A DNA stretch of 37,833 bases, taken from assembly GCF_018854495.1 (NCBI RefSeq), contig NZ_JABBDR010000263.1:1-37833 (forward strand), in the 5' to 3' direction. This DNA comes from Acidithiobacillus ferruginosus (GTDB taxonomy: Bacteria > Pseudomonadota > Gammaproteobacteria > Acidithiobacillales > Acidithiobacillaceae). This document shows, one piece after another, positions 16,713 to 24,391 of the stretch (position 1 is the first letter of the stretch; every line of letters begins with the position of its first letter). Position numbers and translations under genes: made by a program. The notes under the pieces were generated by a model. It made no database searches. It was not told the origin of the DNA and saw only the letters and a program-made list of their open reading frames with translations.

Positions 16713-16973
16713 TCAATGACAGGCGCAACCCCCGGCGGGGCAGGTAGGCACAGCGGCGGCTTCCGGCTTGCTCTCGCCGGCTTTATTGCCGCCACCCTTG
16801 AAATCGGTCTGGTACCAGCCGGAGCCCTTCAGGGCGAAGCCGCCGGCGCTCAGTTGCCGCTCCAGCCCCGGCTTTCCGCAATGGGGGCAATCGGTCAGGC
16901 GGGGATCACTCATGCGCTGCTCGACACTCAAGTGGTGCCCGCAATCCTTGCATACATACTCGTAAGTTGGCAT
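16713..16973 (-). CDS. FmdB family zinc-ribbon protein
   Basis: The 86-residue protein has the FmdB/CxxC_CxxC_SSSS start MPTYEYVCKDCGHHLSVEQRM and two CxxC knuckles (CKDC at about 8-11 and CPHC at about 29-32) that should bind zinc. A SAGGFALKGSGWYQTDF segment follows, then a variable tail ending CPAGGCACH, a cluster of extra cysteines and a histidine. Its function is unknown beyond a regulatory or stress role proposed for the name-giving FmdB. It heads the minus-strand directon and is divergent from the marC gene, so 16974-17084 should hold both promoters. Confidence 0.9.
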   Translation of the reverse strand: MPTYEYVCKDCGHHLSVEQRMSDPRLTDCPHCGKPGLERQLSAGGFALKGSGWYQTDFKGGGNKAGESKPEAAAVPTCPAGGCACH

Positions 16974-17084
16974 TGTATCGACTCCGTATCGGGTTGTTGC
17001 TTTAAAAGATGCCTATTAAATACGACCTCACGCCGCAATTTTCAAGGGCCTTGTGCCAGTACATGCGGCACGGGAGCGATGCAG

Positions 17085-17741
17085 ATGCCCGTGGCCGCTG
17101 AACTGCACAGTGCATTGCAAACGCTCATCGCCCTGCTCGCGATCCTCAATCCCGTCGGCGCCATCCCGATTTTCATTGCCCTGACCAGCGACGAAGACCC
17201 ACAACAACAACTCGCCACGGCGAAGCTGGCATCGCGCGCCGTCGCCGTGGTGCTGCTCACGTCGGCGTTCCTGGGAGAATATATCCTGCAATTCTTCGGG
17301 ATCAGCATCGCCGCCTTTCAGGTGGCGGGCGGTATGGTGCTCATGCTGCTGGCCTTCAATATGCTACAGGCCAAGTCCAGCCGCTATCGCCACACCCCGG
17401 AGGAAGCCGCCGAGGGCATGCAGAAAGAGGCCGTCGCCGTAGTCCCTCTCGCCATCCCCCTGCTCGCGGGTCCCGGCACCATGGTCACCGTGATCATCGC
17501 CCATCACAAAAATGCGTCGTGGCTGGCCAGCGGCCTGTTGATCATCGACATCCTGGTAATCGCCGGAGTGGCCTATGCGGCACTACGCCTGGCGGAGCCC
17601 CTGTCGCGCCGGCTGGGGGTGACGGGCATCAACATCTCTACCCGTATCTTCGGGCTGGTGCTCGCCGCCATTGCCGTGACCTTCATCGCCAACGGTCTGG
17701 CCGCCTTGTTTCCCGGTCTGGTACACGTCCGCATGTCCTGA
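17085..17741 (+). CDS. MarC family integral membrane protein
   Basis: The protein of 218 residues has six predicted membrane helices. Near the start is the family motif ILNPVGAIPIFIALT, and later VPLAIPLLAGPGTMVTVI, which is the repeated NPxG/GPG pattern of MarC (UPF0056). No transport or drug-resistance function has been established for the family. Start: ATG 17085 has GGGAG (17072-17076) 8 bases upstream, whereas ATG 17079 is only 2 bases from it. A long open frame upstream to 16620 is a shadow of fmdB and aspS. Confidence 0.9.
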   Translation: MPVAAELHSALQTLIALLAILNPVGAIPIFIALTSDEDPQQQLATAKLASRAVAVVLLTSAFLGEYILQFFGISIAAFQVAGGMVLMLLAFNMLQAKSSRYRHTPEEAAEGMQKEAVAVVPLAIPLLAGPGTMVTVIIAHHKNASWLASGLLIIDILVIAGVAYAALRLAEPLSRRLGVTGINISTRIFGLVLAAIAVTFIANGLAALFPGLVHVRMS

Positions 17742-17790
17742 GCGGCGACCGGGACGTCTGTTGATCTCCGGAATGCCTGCGCGTCGCCGC
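17742..17790 (+). terminator. Possible hairpin after marC
   Basis: GCGGCGAC (17742-17749), starting right after the marC stop codon, is the exact inverted repeat of GTCGCCGC (17783-17790), with 33 bases between. There is no T-run, so it is at best a weak or Rho-assisted terminator. Confidence 0.3.
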
Positions 17791-17840
17791 ACATCATCCA
17801 GCGCCCTATAGTCGCTAATCAGCCCATAGATTAATTATAT

Positions 17841-17868
17841 TTGCCAGGGCTGAACAATAGGCTATTTT
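17841..17868 (+). promoter_or_regulatory. Possible promoter and operator of sulfur cluster A
   Basis: TTGCCA (17841-17846) and TATTTT (17863-17868) are 16 bases apart, within the AT-rich stretch before the YeeE-type gene. The proposed -10 overlaps AATAGGCTATT (17856-17866), which has arms AATAG/CTATT. A second GCCTATT at 17911-17917 is the inverse of AATAGGC. These could be binding sites for a regulator, but no known motif is recognised. Confidence 0.35.
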
Positions 17869-17934
17869 GATTGATATAAAGAATAGTGGCAAGGCGGGGT
17901 TTCCCCCTATGCCTATTACAAGATGGAGGAGCGT

Positions 17935-18993
17935 ATGGAGACCATCGTTTGGGGTTTCATGTTCGGGGCGATTCTACAATATGCGCGCCTGAACCGATTT
18001 AATACCATAGCGGGCATGGCGGTACTGCAAAATCTCGCCGTCGCCAAAACCATGGCCTTCACTATCGGCCTGGGGATGCTTTTGCTGCAGTCCGAGATTC
18101 TCCTGGGATGGGCGGACTACCACGTCAAACCCCTGATCCTCGTCGGCGTGGTCGTGGGCGGACTGCTCTTCGGCGTGGGCATGGCCGTACTCGGCTACTG
18201 TCCCGGCACCGTCGCCATATCCCTGGGCCAGGGCAATCTCGATGCCTTGGTCGGCATCATCGGCGGTTTGTGCGGCGCCCTGGTTTTTGCGGTGGTCTAC
18301 CCCTCCATAAATCCCCTTCTCGGCCCGAACCTGGGCGCCCTGTCTGTCCGCAGCCTGTTGCCCGATGACACCCTGTTCTGGAGCGTCACCAGTGCCGTGG
18401 CGATCTTGTTCATGGGAATCGCCTTGTATTTACAGAAATTGCAGCATCATGACTGGCGCTGGCTGCACGCCGCCGTGGGTCTGGCGTTGCTCAACTGCGT
18501 ACTCACCCTGCCCTTTGTCGCCGGTCACCCCATGGGCGCATCCACGGCCTTTCCTTATGCGGCCATGACCCTTACCGACCTGGGCGCGGAATCCTATCAG
18601 GCCGCCATAGCGGCGCCAGGCGCATGGGAATTATGGTTTCTCACCGGGGCGTTTCTGGCCGGGCTGGTGTTTGCCCTGCTCCACCGCAGCTTTCGCATCT
18701 CCAGCGTGCCCGAGTTGTGGGTGCGGTACCACGGTCCCAAGCCGGCCAAACGTTTTTTCTGGGCGTTCGTCGGCGGCTTCCTGCTCCTCTTCGGGGCGCG
18801 CATGGCGGGCGGATGCACCTCTGGCCATGTGATTTCCGGGGGAATGCAACTGGCGGTCAGCAGCCTGGTGTTCGCCGTGGTCGTATTCGCGGCATTCCTG
18901 ACAACCGGTCATTATTTTTATCGGATACGCCAGGCGGTGCCTATCCCGCCCTCACCCCGGATCGTCGGGGTCAACGAGATAGAAGCCCGTTGA
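17935..18993 (+). CDS. YeeE/YedE family transporter (probable thiosulfate or sulfur-compound importer)
   Basis: The family includes TsuA, a thiosulfate importer whose conserved cysteines pass the thiosulfate ion through the membrane by transient contacts. The 352-residue protein has about nine membrane helices and both signature motifs, GYCPGTVAISLGQGN (about residues 88-102) and GGCTSGHVISGGMQ (about 290-303), each with its cysteine. ATG 17935 has GGAGG 5 bases upstream, whereas the in-frame ATG 17923 overlaps that site, so I prefer 17935. It opens cluster A, upstream of the DoxDA module. The substrate is inferred from family and context, not shown. Confidence 0.85.
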   Translation: METIVWGFMFGAILQYARLNRFNTIAGMAVLQNLAVAKTMAFTIGLGMLLLQSEILLGWADYHVKPLILVGVVVGGLLFGVGMAVLGYCPGTVAISLGQGNLDALVGIIGGLCGALVFAVVYPSINPLLGPNLGALSVRSLLPDDTLFWSVTSAVAILFMGIALYLQKLQHHDWRWLHAAVGLALLNCVLTLPFVAGHPMGASTAFPYAAMTLTDLGAESYQAAIAAPGAWELWFLTGAFLAGLVFALLHRSFRISSVPELWVRYHGPKPAKRFFWAFVGGFLLLFGARMAGGCTSGHVISGGMQLAVSSLVFAVVVFAAFLTTGHYFYRIRQAVPIPPSPRIVGVNEIEAR

Positions 18994-18996
18994 GCG

Positions 18997-19776
18997 ATGA
19001 TACGGCGAACCATCTTCTTCCTGCGCGGCAAGAAACGGGTTTCCGAAGAACGGAAACGCCGGCGGACGGGGGCTGATGATTTGCCCCTTCGGTTATTCGC
19101 ACTCTGCGGCGTCGCGATGTTTACCTCCATAGGACCGGCCGGCGCTGACGCGGCCATGAAGACGGACAGCACGCAGCGACCGGGCGGACCCACACCCAGC
19201 GTCGCGGGGAGTGCAAGAACCTCTGCGGCAGTACCGCCCGTCGTCGGCGCCGCCCAGGTGTCGCCGCTATCCGGCGGGTTATGCATTTTTCCGGGATGCC
19301 CTGGAAATCCGCTGGCGGATTGGACCCGCGCGCCACAGAGGCAACGATTCCTCGCCAGAAAATCAGCGCACCGGAAACCCGCTCACCGGCGGGACAAACG
19401 CGCCCTCCGCATCCGTCTGAGACCGGGGCACAAAGCCATCGCCCTCCTGCGTCACCATCCGGGCAGGTCCCATCCCATAGCCGGTGTGAGCCGCAACCCC
19501 TATATGTCCAGGCGGCCTCTGCGCCTGGCCTTTCCGCGTTACGGCACCGGGACCCTTGCCGTCCAGAGCGCCCTGGAACTCGCGCCCATTTCCAGGTACC
19601 GGTACTCCTGGCGGAACGGATCGTATCTGACACTGGGTGTGCATGGCCATTACGGCATCGGGCAGGGCTGGGATATCTTGTCCGGCATAGACTATGTCAG
19701 CCACACCAAAGCCCTTTCGCCACAGGAGGTAGATGACTCTCGCGCCTATATCGGGGTAATGCACAGATTCCAGTGA
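18997..19776 (+). CDS. Unrecognised protein, possibly an outer-membrane beta-barrel fragment
   Basis: I do not recognise this gene. The frame of 259 codons begins 3 bases after the YeeE gene. The first 28 residues are basic and polar. A signal-like segment follows (LPLRLFALCGVAMFTSIGPAGADA), so the true start may be the TTG at 19081, which has a G-rich stretch upstream. The middle (about residues 110-165) is very rich in Arg, His and Pro and does not look like ordinary protein. The C-terminal 75 residues alternate aromatic and polar residues (ISRYRYSWRNGSYLTLGVHG, GWDILSGIDYVSHT) and end RAYIGVMHRFQ, as the last strands of an outer-membrane barrel would. A frameshift in the middle is possible: another frame at 19211-19420 is open there. 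Confidence 0.5.
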   Translation: MIRRTIFFLRGKKRVSEERKRRRTGADDLPLRLFALCGVAMFTSIGPAGADAAMKTDSTQRPGGPTPSVAGSARTSAAVPPVVGAAQVSPLSGGLCIFPGCPGNPLADWTRAPQRQRFLARKSAHRKPAHRRDKRALRIRLRPGHKAIALLRHHPGRSHPIAGVSRNPYMSRRPLRLAFPRYGTGTLAVQSALELAPISRYRYSWRNGSYLTLGVHGHYGIGQGWDILSGIDYVSHTKALSPQEVDDSRAYIGVMHRFQ

Positions 19777-19822
19777 CCTTTCCCAATCCGCTGTTTTACC
19801 TATTTCCGGAGACTCTAATTAC

Positions 19823-20293
19823 ATGTGGAAAAAACGGTTCCTTCTCTCTGCTCTTGCCGGTCTGGCCATGGGTACGGCCAACGCCGCACCAGCCATCATC
19901 GGCACATCTTTTGCCATGCCTGCGGACATTGCCGCCGTCAAAATCAGCCAGCAACTGACGGCGCGTCACTTCAAGGTAGTGGACAATCTGAACGTGCTCC
20001 CCCGCATTCACAAGGGCAACCCGCAGCTTGCCGCCCGGATTCCTCCGGACATCCAGGCCGAGCGGCTGTTGGTCGTATGCCAGTCCAGCTCCATTGTCGG
20101 CTACCTGCGCACCGACCCCGCCGCCACGAGTCTCTGTCCGATCACCCTGTCGCTGGTCCAGATAAACGGCAAAACCACCGCTTACTATCTCCAGCGTAGT
20201 GCATTACTGACGGATAACGCCGCGGCGCGAGCGGTTGGCCAGAAAGCCGACGAATCCGTTCTGGACGCCCTTCATGCAGCGCAAAAACAGTAG
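19823..20293 (+). CDS. Exported DUF302-like protein
   Basis: The 156-residue protein has a clear signal peptide (MWKKRFLLSALAGLAMGTANA, cleavage after residue 21). The mature part follows the DUF302 pattern as I know it: a helix leading to HFKVVDNLNVLPRI, then LLVVCQSSSIVGYLRTDPAATSLCPITLSLVQ and a final strand TTAYYLQRS. In DUF302 proteins the corresponding strand carries a cysteine and is followed by a similar CxxT stretch, here LCPITL. The function of DUF302 is unknown, though members occur near sulfur genes. It lies 46 bases after the previous gene and 34 before the Tat-exported protein, so it is probably part of the same operon. Confidence 0.6.
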   Translation: MWKKRFLLSALAGLAMGTANAAPAIIGTSFAMPADIAAVKISQQLTARHFKVVDNLNVLPRIHKGNPQLAARIPPDIQAERLLVVCQSSSIVGYLRTDPAATSLCPITLSLVQINGKTTAYYLQRSALLTDNAAARAVGQKADESVLDALHAAQKQ

Positions 20294-20327
20294 ACCGTAT
20301 AGTTTGGCACACCCAAAGGAGAGAACC

Positions 20328-21140
20328 ATGAGTAACGAGCAAAATTTGCTGAGCCGTCGCGACGTCATGAAACGTGCAGTGTGGGGTGCCGGAGCCCTGG
20401 CTGTGGGTGCCGTGGGTACCCAGACGAGCGCCGTAGCGGCCGGCCTGAGCGGGAATCCCGGCAATTTGTTGCCGACTGGTGCCAGGAGTCTGAAGGAACT
20501 CGGCGAACGCTTGGCCAAAACACCGCGGCGGCGCGACTTCAAAACGGTTCCCATGATCCTCACCAAACCGGACGAATGGGATGATGCGGCGCTGCGGGAG
20601 ATCATCCATTACGCCGGTGGCCCGAAACAGGTCTGGGATAATACCGATGTTTCCAGCCCGTGGCTGAACTTGATGCGCAACAGCATGAATGTGCAGGTCT
20701 GGGCGTTTAGGCATCCGGATTTCCTTTGTGTCTCGGCCACCCATGGCAGCGCCCACTGGGCGCTGTACGATGATTTCATCTGGAACAAATATCTGGCACA
20801 GATGACCGGCGGAAAATGGAAAGGCAACGAATGGGTCAAAGAACCGCCGGCGGCGGCGGCCGACCCCGCCAACTTTGAGAATCCCGAAGGAGTGTTCGCT
20901 CCGGGGGACAACAGTGTCACGGTATTGCAGCGTCGCGGCGCCGTTTTCCTGGGCTGTCACAATGGCATCTGGGAAATCACCGAGGGCGTGCTCAAGAAGG
21001 GCATCAATCCCGACGGCCTCAGCCATGAACAGATGGCGGCCGAGTTTACCAACCATCTCATTCCCGGTGTCATCCTGACGCCGGGGGTGGTAGGCACCTT
21101 GCCGGAACTGCAGTTGGCCGGCTTTCAATACGCAAAATAG
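20328..21140 (+). CDS. Tat-exported protein with DsrE-like C-terminal region, copy A
   Basis: The 270-residue protein has a twin-arginine signal (SRRDVMK at residues 9-15, hydrophobic run, cleavage near TSAVAA), so it is exported folded, perhaps with a cofactor. Such genes are often misnamed transcriptional initiation protein Tat. The last 70 residues (GAVFLGCHNGIWEI, then LIPGVILTPGVVGTLPELQLAGFQYAK) resemble the end of DsrE-family proteins, where a CxNT motif and a VPSGVxEixxLQxxGYAYI tail occur; this is by eye. Cys210 in CHN is shared with copy B, whereas Cys134 is Ala there. AAAGGAG precedes the start. It leads the conserved trio with the binding protein and DoxDA. Confidence 0.8.
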   Translation: MSNEQNLLSRRDVMKRAVWGAGALAVGAVGTQTSAVAAGLSGNPGNLLPTGARSLKELGERLAKTPRRRDFKTVPMILTKPDEWDDAALREIIHYAGGPKQVWDNTDVSSPWLNLMRNSMNVQVWAFRHPDFLCVSATHGSAHWALYDDFIWNKYLAQMTGGKWKGNEWVKEPPAAAADPANFENPEGVFAPGDNSVTVLQRRGAVFLGCHNGIWEITEGVLKKGINPDGLSHEQMAAEFTNHLIPGVILTPGVVGTLPELQLAGFQYAK

Positions 21141-21161
21141 TAGATCAAGAGGAGCGATAGG

Positions 21162-22175
21162 ATGACGAGAAGCAGCACACTACGGCTGGCTCCACTGCTG
21201 GCAGCCGCCTCCCTGATGGTTTTTGGTACCTGCGCCGTGGCGGCGGACAACGGCTGGGGTACCCCTGGCGAGTTCCATGGCACGAAGAGCCAGGTATTCC
21301 CTCCCTGGCAAAATGGCGCCAACAACCCGGCGACCTCTAAAGGCCTGGATTTTACCATCCCGGAAGTCGACAACCTGCCGGATTTTCACGGTAGCATCGA
21401 CAACCCGAAACTGAGCATCTTCGTGGGGGGCAACTACTTTTTTGCCATGGCACCGCTGGTGGCCGCGTTTGAGAAGGAGCACCCGGAGATCAAAGGCAGA
21501 ATCTATTACGAGACCATTCCGCCGGGCTTGCTGATCCGGCAGATGGAGCACGGCAATACCATCACGGTGGGGAACATGACCTGGACGGTCAAGCCCGACG
21601 TATACGCCGCCGGGTTGCAGAAAGTGGACTATTACGTTCAGCACGGTCTGCTGAAGGGGCCGGCGGTGCCTTATGTCACCAACGACCTCACCATCATGGT
21701 TCCCAAAGGCAACCCGGCCCACATCAGCGGACTCCAGGATCTGGGCAAACCCGGAATGCGGCTGGTCATGCCCAATCCCGCATGGGAGGGCATCGCCCGG
21801 CAAATCAAGATGAGCCTCACGAAGGCGGGCGGACCGGCACTGGCCACCGCGGTGTATGACACCAAGGTAAAGAACGGCGAAACCATTCTGACGGAAATTC
21901 ACCACCGCCAGAGTCCCATGTTCCTGATGCAGGGAAGGGCCGTCGCCGGGGTAACCTGGAAATCCGAAGCCATTTTCCAGGAAAAGATCGGCAATCCCAT
22001 CGGCAACGTCGCGATTCCGGCCCAATTCAATACCAAGGCCATCTATGCGGCTGCTGCGGTCAAGGATGCGCCTCACCCCAAATGGGCAGAGGCGTGGGTA
22101 AACTTCCTCAAGTCGCCAACGGCCCTGCACATCTTCGAAGAGTATGGCTTTCAGCCATATACCCAGGGGAAGTGA
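21162..22175 (+). CDS. ModA-like periplasmic solute-binding protein, copy A
   Basis: This precursor of 337 residues has a signal peptide cleaved after CAVAA. The mature protein is a type II periplasmic binding protein related to the molybdate/sulfate class: SIFVGGNYFFAMAPLVAAFEKEHPEI, NDLTIMVPKGNPAHISGLQDLGKPG, PNPAWEGIARQIK and VAGVTWKSEAIF are the ligand-loop segments. No ABC permease or ATPase gene is near, so it probably does not serve an importer here. It may instead present an oxyanion such as thiosulfate or tetrathionate to DoxDA, which is inference. A 52-base gap with a hairpin follows before doxDA. Confidence 0.85.
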   Translation: MTRSSTLRLAPLLAAASLMVFGTCAVAADNGWGTPGEFHGTKSQVFPPWQNGANNPATSKGLDFTIPEVDNLPDFHGSIDNPKLSIFVGGNYFFAMAPLVAAFEKEHPEIKGRIYYETIPPGLLIRQMEHGNTITVGNMTWTVKPDVYAAGLQKVDYYVQHGLLKGPAVPYVTNDLTIMVPKGNPAHISGLQDLGKPGMRLVMPNPAWEGIARQIKMSLTKAGGPALATAVYDTKVKNGETILTEIHHRQSPMFLMQGRAVAGVTWKSEAIFQEKIGNPIGNVAIPAQFNTKAIYAAAAVKDAPHPKWAEAWVNFLKSPTALHIFEEYGFQPYTQGK

Positions 22176-22190
22176 TCCACGCGCGCATTA

Positions 22191-22207
22191 GGGGGGCGTA
22201 GCCCCCC
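22191..22207 (+). other. GC stem-loop between binding-protein gene and doxDA, copy A
   Basis: GGGGGGC (22191-22197) and GCCCCCC (22201-22207) form a perfect 7-bp stem with a GTA loop. It is followed by the AGGAG ribosome binding site of doxDA rather than a T-run, so full termination is unlikely. It could stabilise the upstream message or lower doxDA expression relative to the binding protein. Confidence 0.65.
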
Positions 22208-22227
22208 GGATCATCAGGAGAAAGAGC

Positions 22228-23310
22228 ATGGGTAGTGCAACAAGCGTAAACGGCAGTACATTTTTAGTGGATAGAGGATGGCGCCTGGCAGCGATCGGGT
22301 TGCTCGCCGTGCGTTTTGTGCAAGGCTGGATTTACTGGGGCGGCGGCACCAGACGGTTTATCTACGGCCCGCAAAAGCTGGACGCGTGGGGTGGCGGGCA
22401 CTGGATGGCCTATAAGTTTCAGACGGCCATGCCGGGTGCCTTGCTGGGCACGGAGCATCTCGTCTCCTTCCTGCTGCAGCATTTCGTTCTGCTCTATGTC
22501 GGGGTCATCGTCTTCAGCCTGGTGGAACTATTTGCGGGCTTCATGCTCATCACGGGTCTACTGACGCGCATCGCCGCCCTGACCACCATCGGCTTGTCCT
22601 TCGTGCTGATGCTCCTGTTCGGTTGGCAAGGGGCTACCTGCATCGACGAATGGACCATGGCCGCATCGAATTTTGCCATGGGCGTGACGCTCCTGCTGGT
22701 GGGCGGAGGCGCTTATTCCCTGGACAATTGGCTCCTCGCGAAAAAGCCCGGCCTGGCCGAAAAAGGGTGGTTTCGCTGGATGGGCGGCAGTTTGCCGTTG
22801 CCCCTGAGCGATCAGGCCTATAAGAAATTCGCGCTGATGCTGTTCTGGATCGCCGTCGCTTTCATCGTCGGCACCTACAGCTACTATCGCGGTTCGGTGG
22901 TCACTCCCTTCCATGGCGGTCCCGTGAGCCCCTCCAAACATCATTGGTCCCTCTCTGACGGCCGCCTGCAAGGGGACGGCACGGTGACCTTCCATGCCTA
23001 TGTGGACGCCGGCACCCCCGAAGCACCATCCAACGTGCTGCATGCGACGCTTGTCGACACCCGGAATGGCAGTGTGGTCGAGGAATGGGATAGCGCCAAG
23101 CTTGCCGCCTTACCCAGAACGGCCTTGAAAAACGACTATGATTATCAAAAAATTCATATCGGTAAATACGGGATCACCGGCCCGGTGGGTTCCAAGGCTA
23201 CCATTACCCTGCCCCCGGCGGCGAGCGATTTGAAGCTGCCGGTGGGTACCTATACGCTCCAGCTGAGTTCGGTAAATGGCAGCGTCTGGACCGTACCCCT
23301 GCAACGCTGA
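22228..23310 (+). CDS. doxDA: Thiosulfate:quinone oxidoreductase, DoxD-DoxA fusion, copy A
   Basis: DoxDA oxidises thiosulfate, classically to tetrathionate, and reduces membrane quinone. In archaea DoxD and DoxA are separate; here they are fused, as in Acidithiobacillus. The 360-residue protein has a DoxD part (about 1-190) with four membrane helices. Conserved segments are VRFVQGWIYWGGGTRRFIYGPQKLD and FGWQGATCIDEWTM, including Cys138. The DoxA part starts at about 200 with a membrane helix (FALMLFWIAVAFIVGTYSYY) and an exported beta-rich domain to the end. SD AGGAG precedes the start. A clean intrinsic terminator follows at 23331-23364. Confidence 0.93.
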   Translation: MGSATSVNGSTFLVDRGWRLAAIGLLAVRFVQGWIYWGGGTRRFIYGPQKLDAWGGGHWMAYKFQTAMPGALLGTEHLVSFLLQHFVLLYVGVIVFSLVELFAGFMLITGLLTRIAALTTIGLSFVLMLLFGWQGATCIDEWTMAASNFAMGVTLLLVGGGAYSLDNWLLAKKPGLAEKGWFRWMGGSLPLPLSDQAYKKFALMLFWIAVAFIVGTYSYYRGSVVTPFHGGPVSPSKHHWSLSDGRLQGDGTVTFHAYVDAGTPEAPSNVLHATLVDTRNGSVVEEWDSAKLAALPRTALKNDYDYQKIHIGKYGITGPVGSKATITLPPAASDLKLPVGTYTLQLSSVNGSVWTVPLQR

Positions 23311-23330
23311 CATCTCCCGGCTATCCGGAC

Positions 23331-23364
23331 AGCCCCCGTGCCGTATAAAATGGGGGCTATTTTT
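23331..23364 (+). terminator. Intrinsic terminator after doxDA, copy A
   Basis: AGCCCCC (23331-23337) pairs with GGGGGCT (23352-23358) around a 14-base loop, followed at once by ATTTTT (23359-23364). This is a standard Rho-independent terminator 20 bases after the doxDA stop. It would separate doxDA from the thioredoxin gene that begins 20 bases further on. Confidence 0.85.
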
Positions 23365-23383
23365 ACGGGGATAACATACCATC

Positions 23384-23902
23384 ATGTCAAAAACGGTTTG
23401 GCCTATGGCCAAAGTGGCCATCATCGTGATGATCGGCGCATTCCTGCTGTGGATCAGCCTTATCCAGCCCATGCTTCATAAGTCCGATGTGGCAACCACA
23501 TCCATTCCGCTGGTGAATGGCAAAACCCTGGATGTAACGGCGCTGCGCGGCAAGGTCGTGGTATTGAATTTCTGGTCTCCCGACTGCCCGCCCTGTATCC
23601 AGGAACTGCCCGATCTGGAACGACTTTACCAGACCTACCGCGCGCAGGGTCTGGTGGTGGTAGGCATCGCCACGCCGGGATCGTCCAGGTCCAGAAGCCT
23701 CGCCGCCGCCGCTATGGCCCACGTGACTTATCCTTTATCTATGGATCAAAGTGGCACCCTTACCCGCGCAGTGGGCGGAATCATGGTTACACCCACACAG
23801 GTCATCATCGACAGGGAAGGGCGGGTGATCGACAAATACCAGGGCGTCGTGTCCGGGCAGGAGCCGATGGACGAGATTCTGCGGGCATTACAGCAGAAGT
23901 GA
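23384..23902 (+). CDS. Membrane-anchored TlpA/ResA-type thioredoxin
   Basis: This protein of 172 residues has one N-terminal membrane helix (about residues 9-29) and then an extracytoplasmic thioredoxin fold. The redox motif is CPPC at 68-71 in NFWSPDCPPCIQELPDLERL; the cis-proline loop is MVTPTQVIID. Such proteins reduce disulfides in exported proteins, for example cysteines of cytochromes or, in Sox systems, SoxY persulfides through SoxS/SoxW-like roles. Coming right after the DoxDA copy A it may keep the cysteine of a partner reduced, which is inference. The terminator just upstream suggests either read-through or its own weak promoter. Confidence 0.85.
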   Translation: MSKTVWPMAKVAIIVMIGAFLLWISLIQPMLHKSDVATTSIPLVNGKTLDVTALRGKVVVLNFWSPDCPPCIQELPDLERLYQTYRAQGLVVVGIATPGSSRSRSLAAAAMAHVTYPLSMDQSGTLTRAVGGIMVTPTQVIIDREGRVIDKYQGVVSGQEPMDEILRALQQK

Positions 23903-23932
23903 GGGAAAGGACAAAATACGGGTGTTGCCAGC

Positions 23933-24331
23933 CTACGCCGAGAGGGCAGCCGGTGATGTCGGCAGGCCGCTGCAGACCCACTCATCTATACCGCCGACGA
24001 CGTTATAAACCTCGTAACCTTCGTCTCCCAGCATGTCCAGGGCACATTCCGCCGCATCACAGGAACGGTTTCCGCTACCGCAGATGAAGTATAGCTTGAA
24101 ATCGCCTATGCCCTTGCAGTTGCTCACGGCGTTTTTCAGTTCGCGGTGAAAATGCTGATTATCCACCAATGCATCATCACGAAGCAGCTTCCACGGGATG
24201 AGGTGCGCCCCCGCGATTTGCCCGTATATCGCATATTCCTCCTGGCATCGCACATCAATGACGACGGAATCGCGATCGCTCAGCGCCGCAAGCGCCTGCT
24301 GACAGGTTGCTTCTTTGATTACATGGGACAT
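23933..24331 (-). CDS. Cytoplasmic single-domain rhodanese
   Basis: The 132-residue protein is a rhodanese-like sulfurtransferase without a signal peptide: VVIDVRCQEEYAIYGQIAGAHLIPW, active-site loop CGSGNRS, and VVGGIDEWVCSGLP at the end. The loop has the CxxGxRS form of single-domain rhodaneses that carry a persulfide. Start ATG 24331; 10 upstream codons in the same frame are unsupported. It is the last gene of cluster B and ends 30 bases from the thioredoxin gene of cluster A, which points towards it. It would handle sulfane sulfur in the cytoplasm. Confidence 0.9.
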   Translation of the reverse strand: MSHVIKEATCQQALAALSDRDSVVIDVRCQEEYAIYGQIAGAHLIPWKLLRDDALVDNQHFHRELKNAVSNCKGIGDFKLYFICGSGNRSCDAAECALDMLGDEGYEVYNVVGGIDEWVCSGLPTSPAALSA

Positions 24332-24350
24332 AAGACCTGACTCACACCGG

Positions 24351-24371
24351 CGGGGGCACACACGGCCCCCG
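24351..24371 (-). other. Stem-loop between the P21 and cytoplasmic rhodanese genes
   Basis: CGGGGGC (24351-24357) and GCCCCCG (24365-24371) form a perfect 7-bp stem with a 7-base loop in the 60-base gap. No T-run follows on the minus strand. It is one of three intercistronic hairpins in cluster B. Confidence 0.6.
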
Positions 24372-24391
24372 GAAGCCTGCTTCCAAACCCG

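Noticed and set aside
23903..23932. Bidirectional terminator between the convergent thioredoxin and rhodanese genes
   Set aside because: The 30-base gap shows no convincing inverted repeat.
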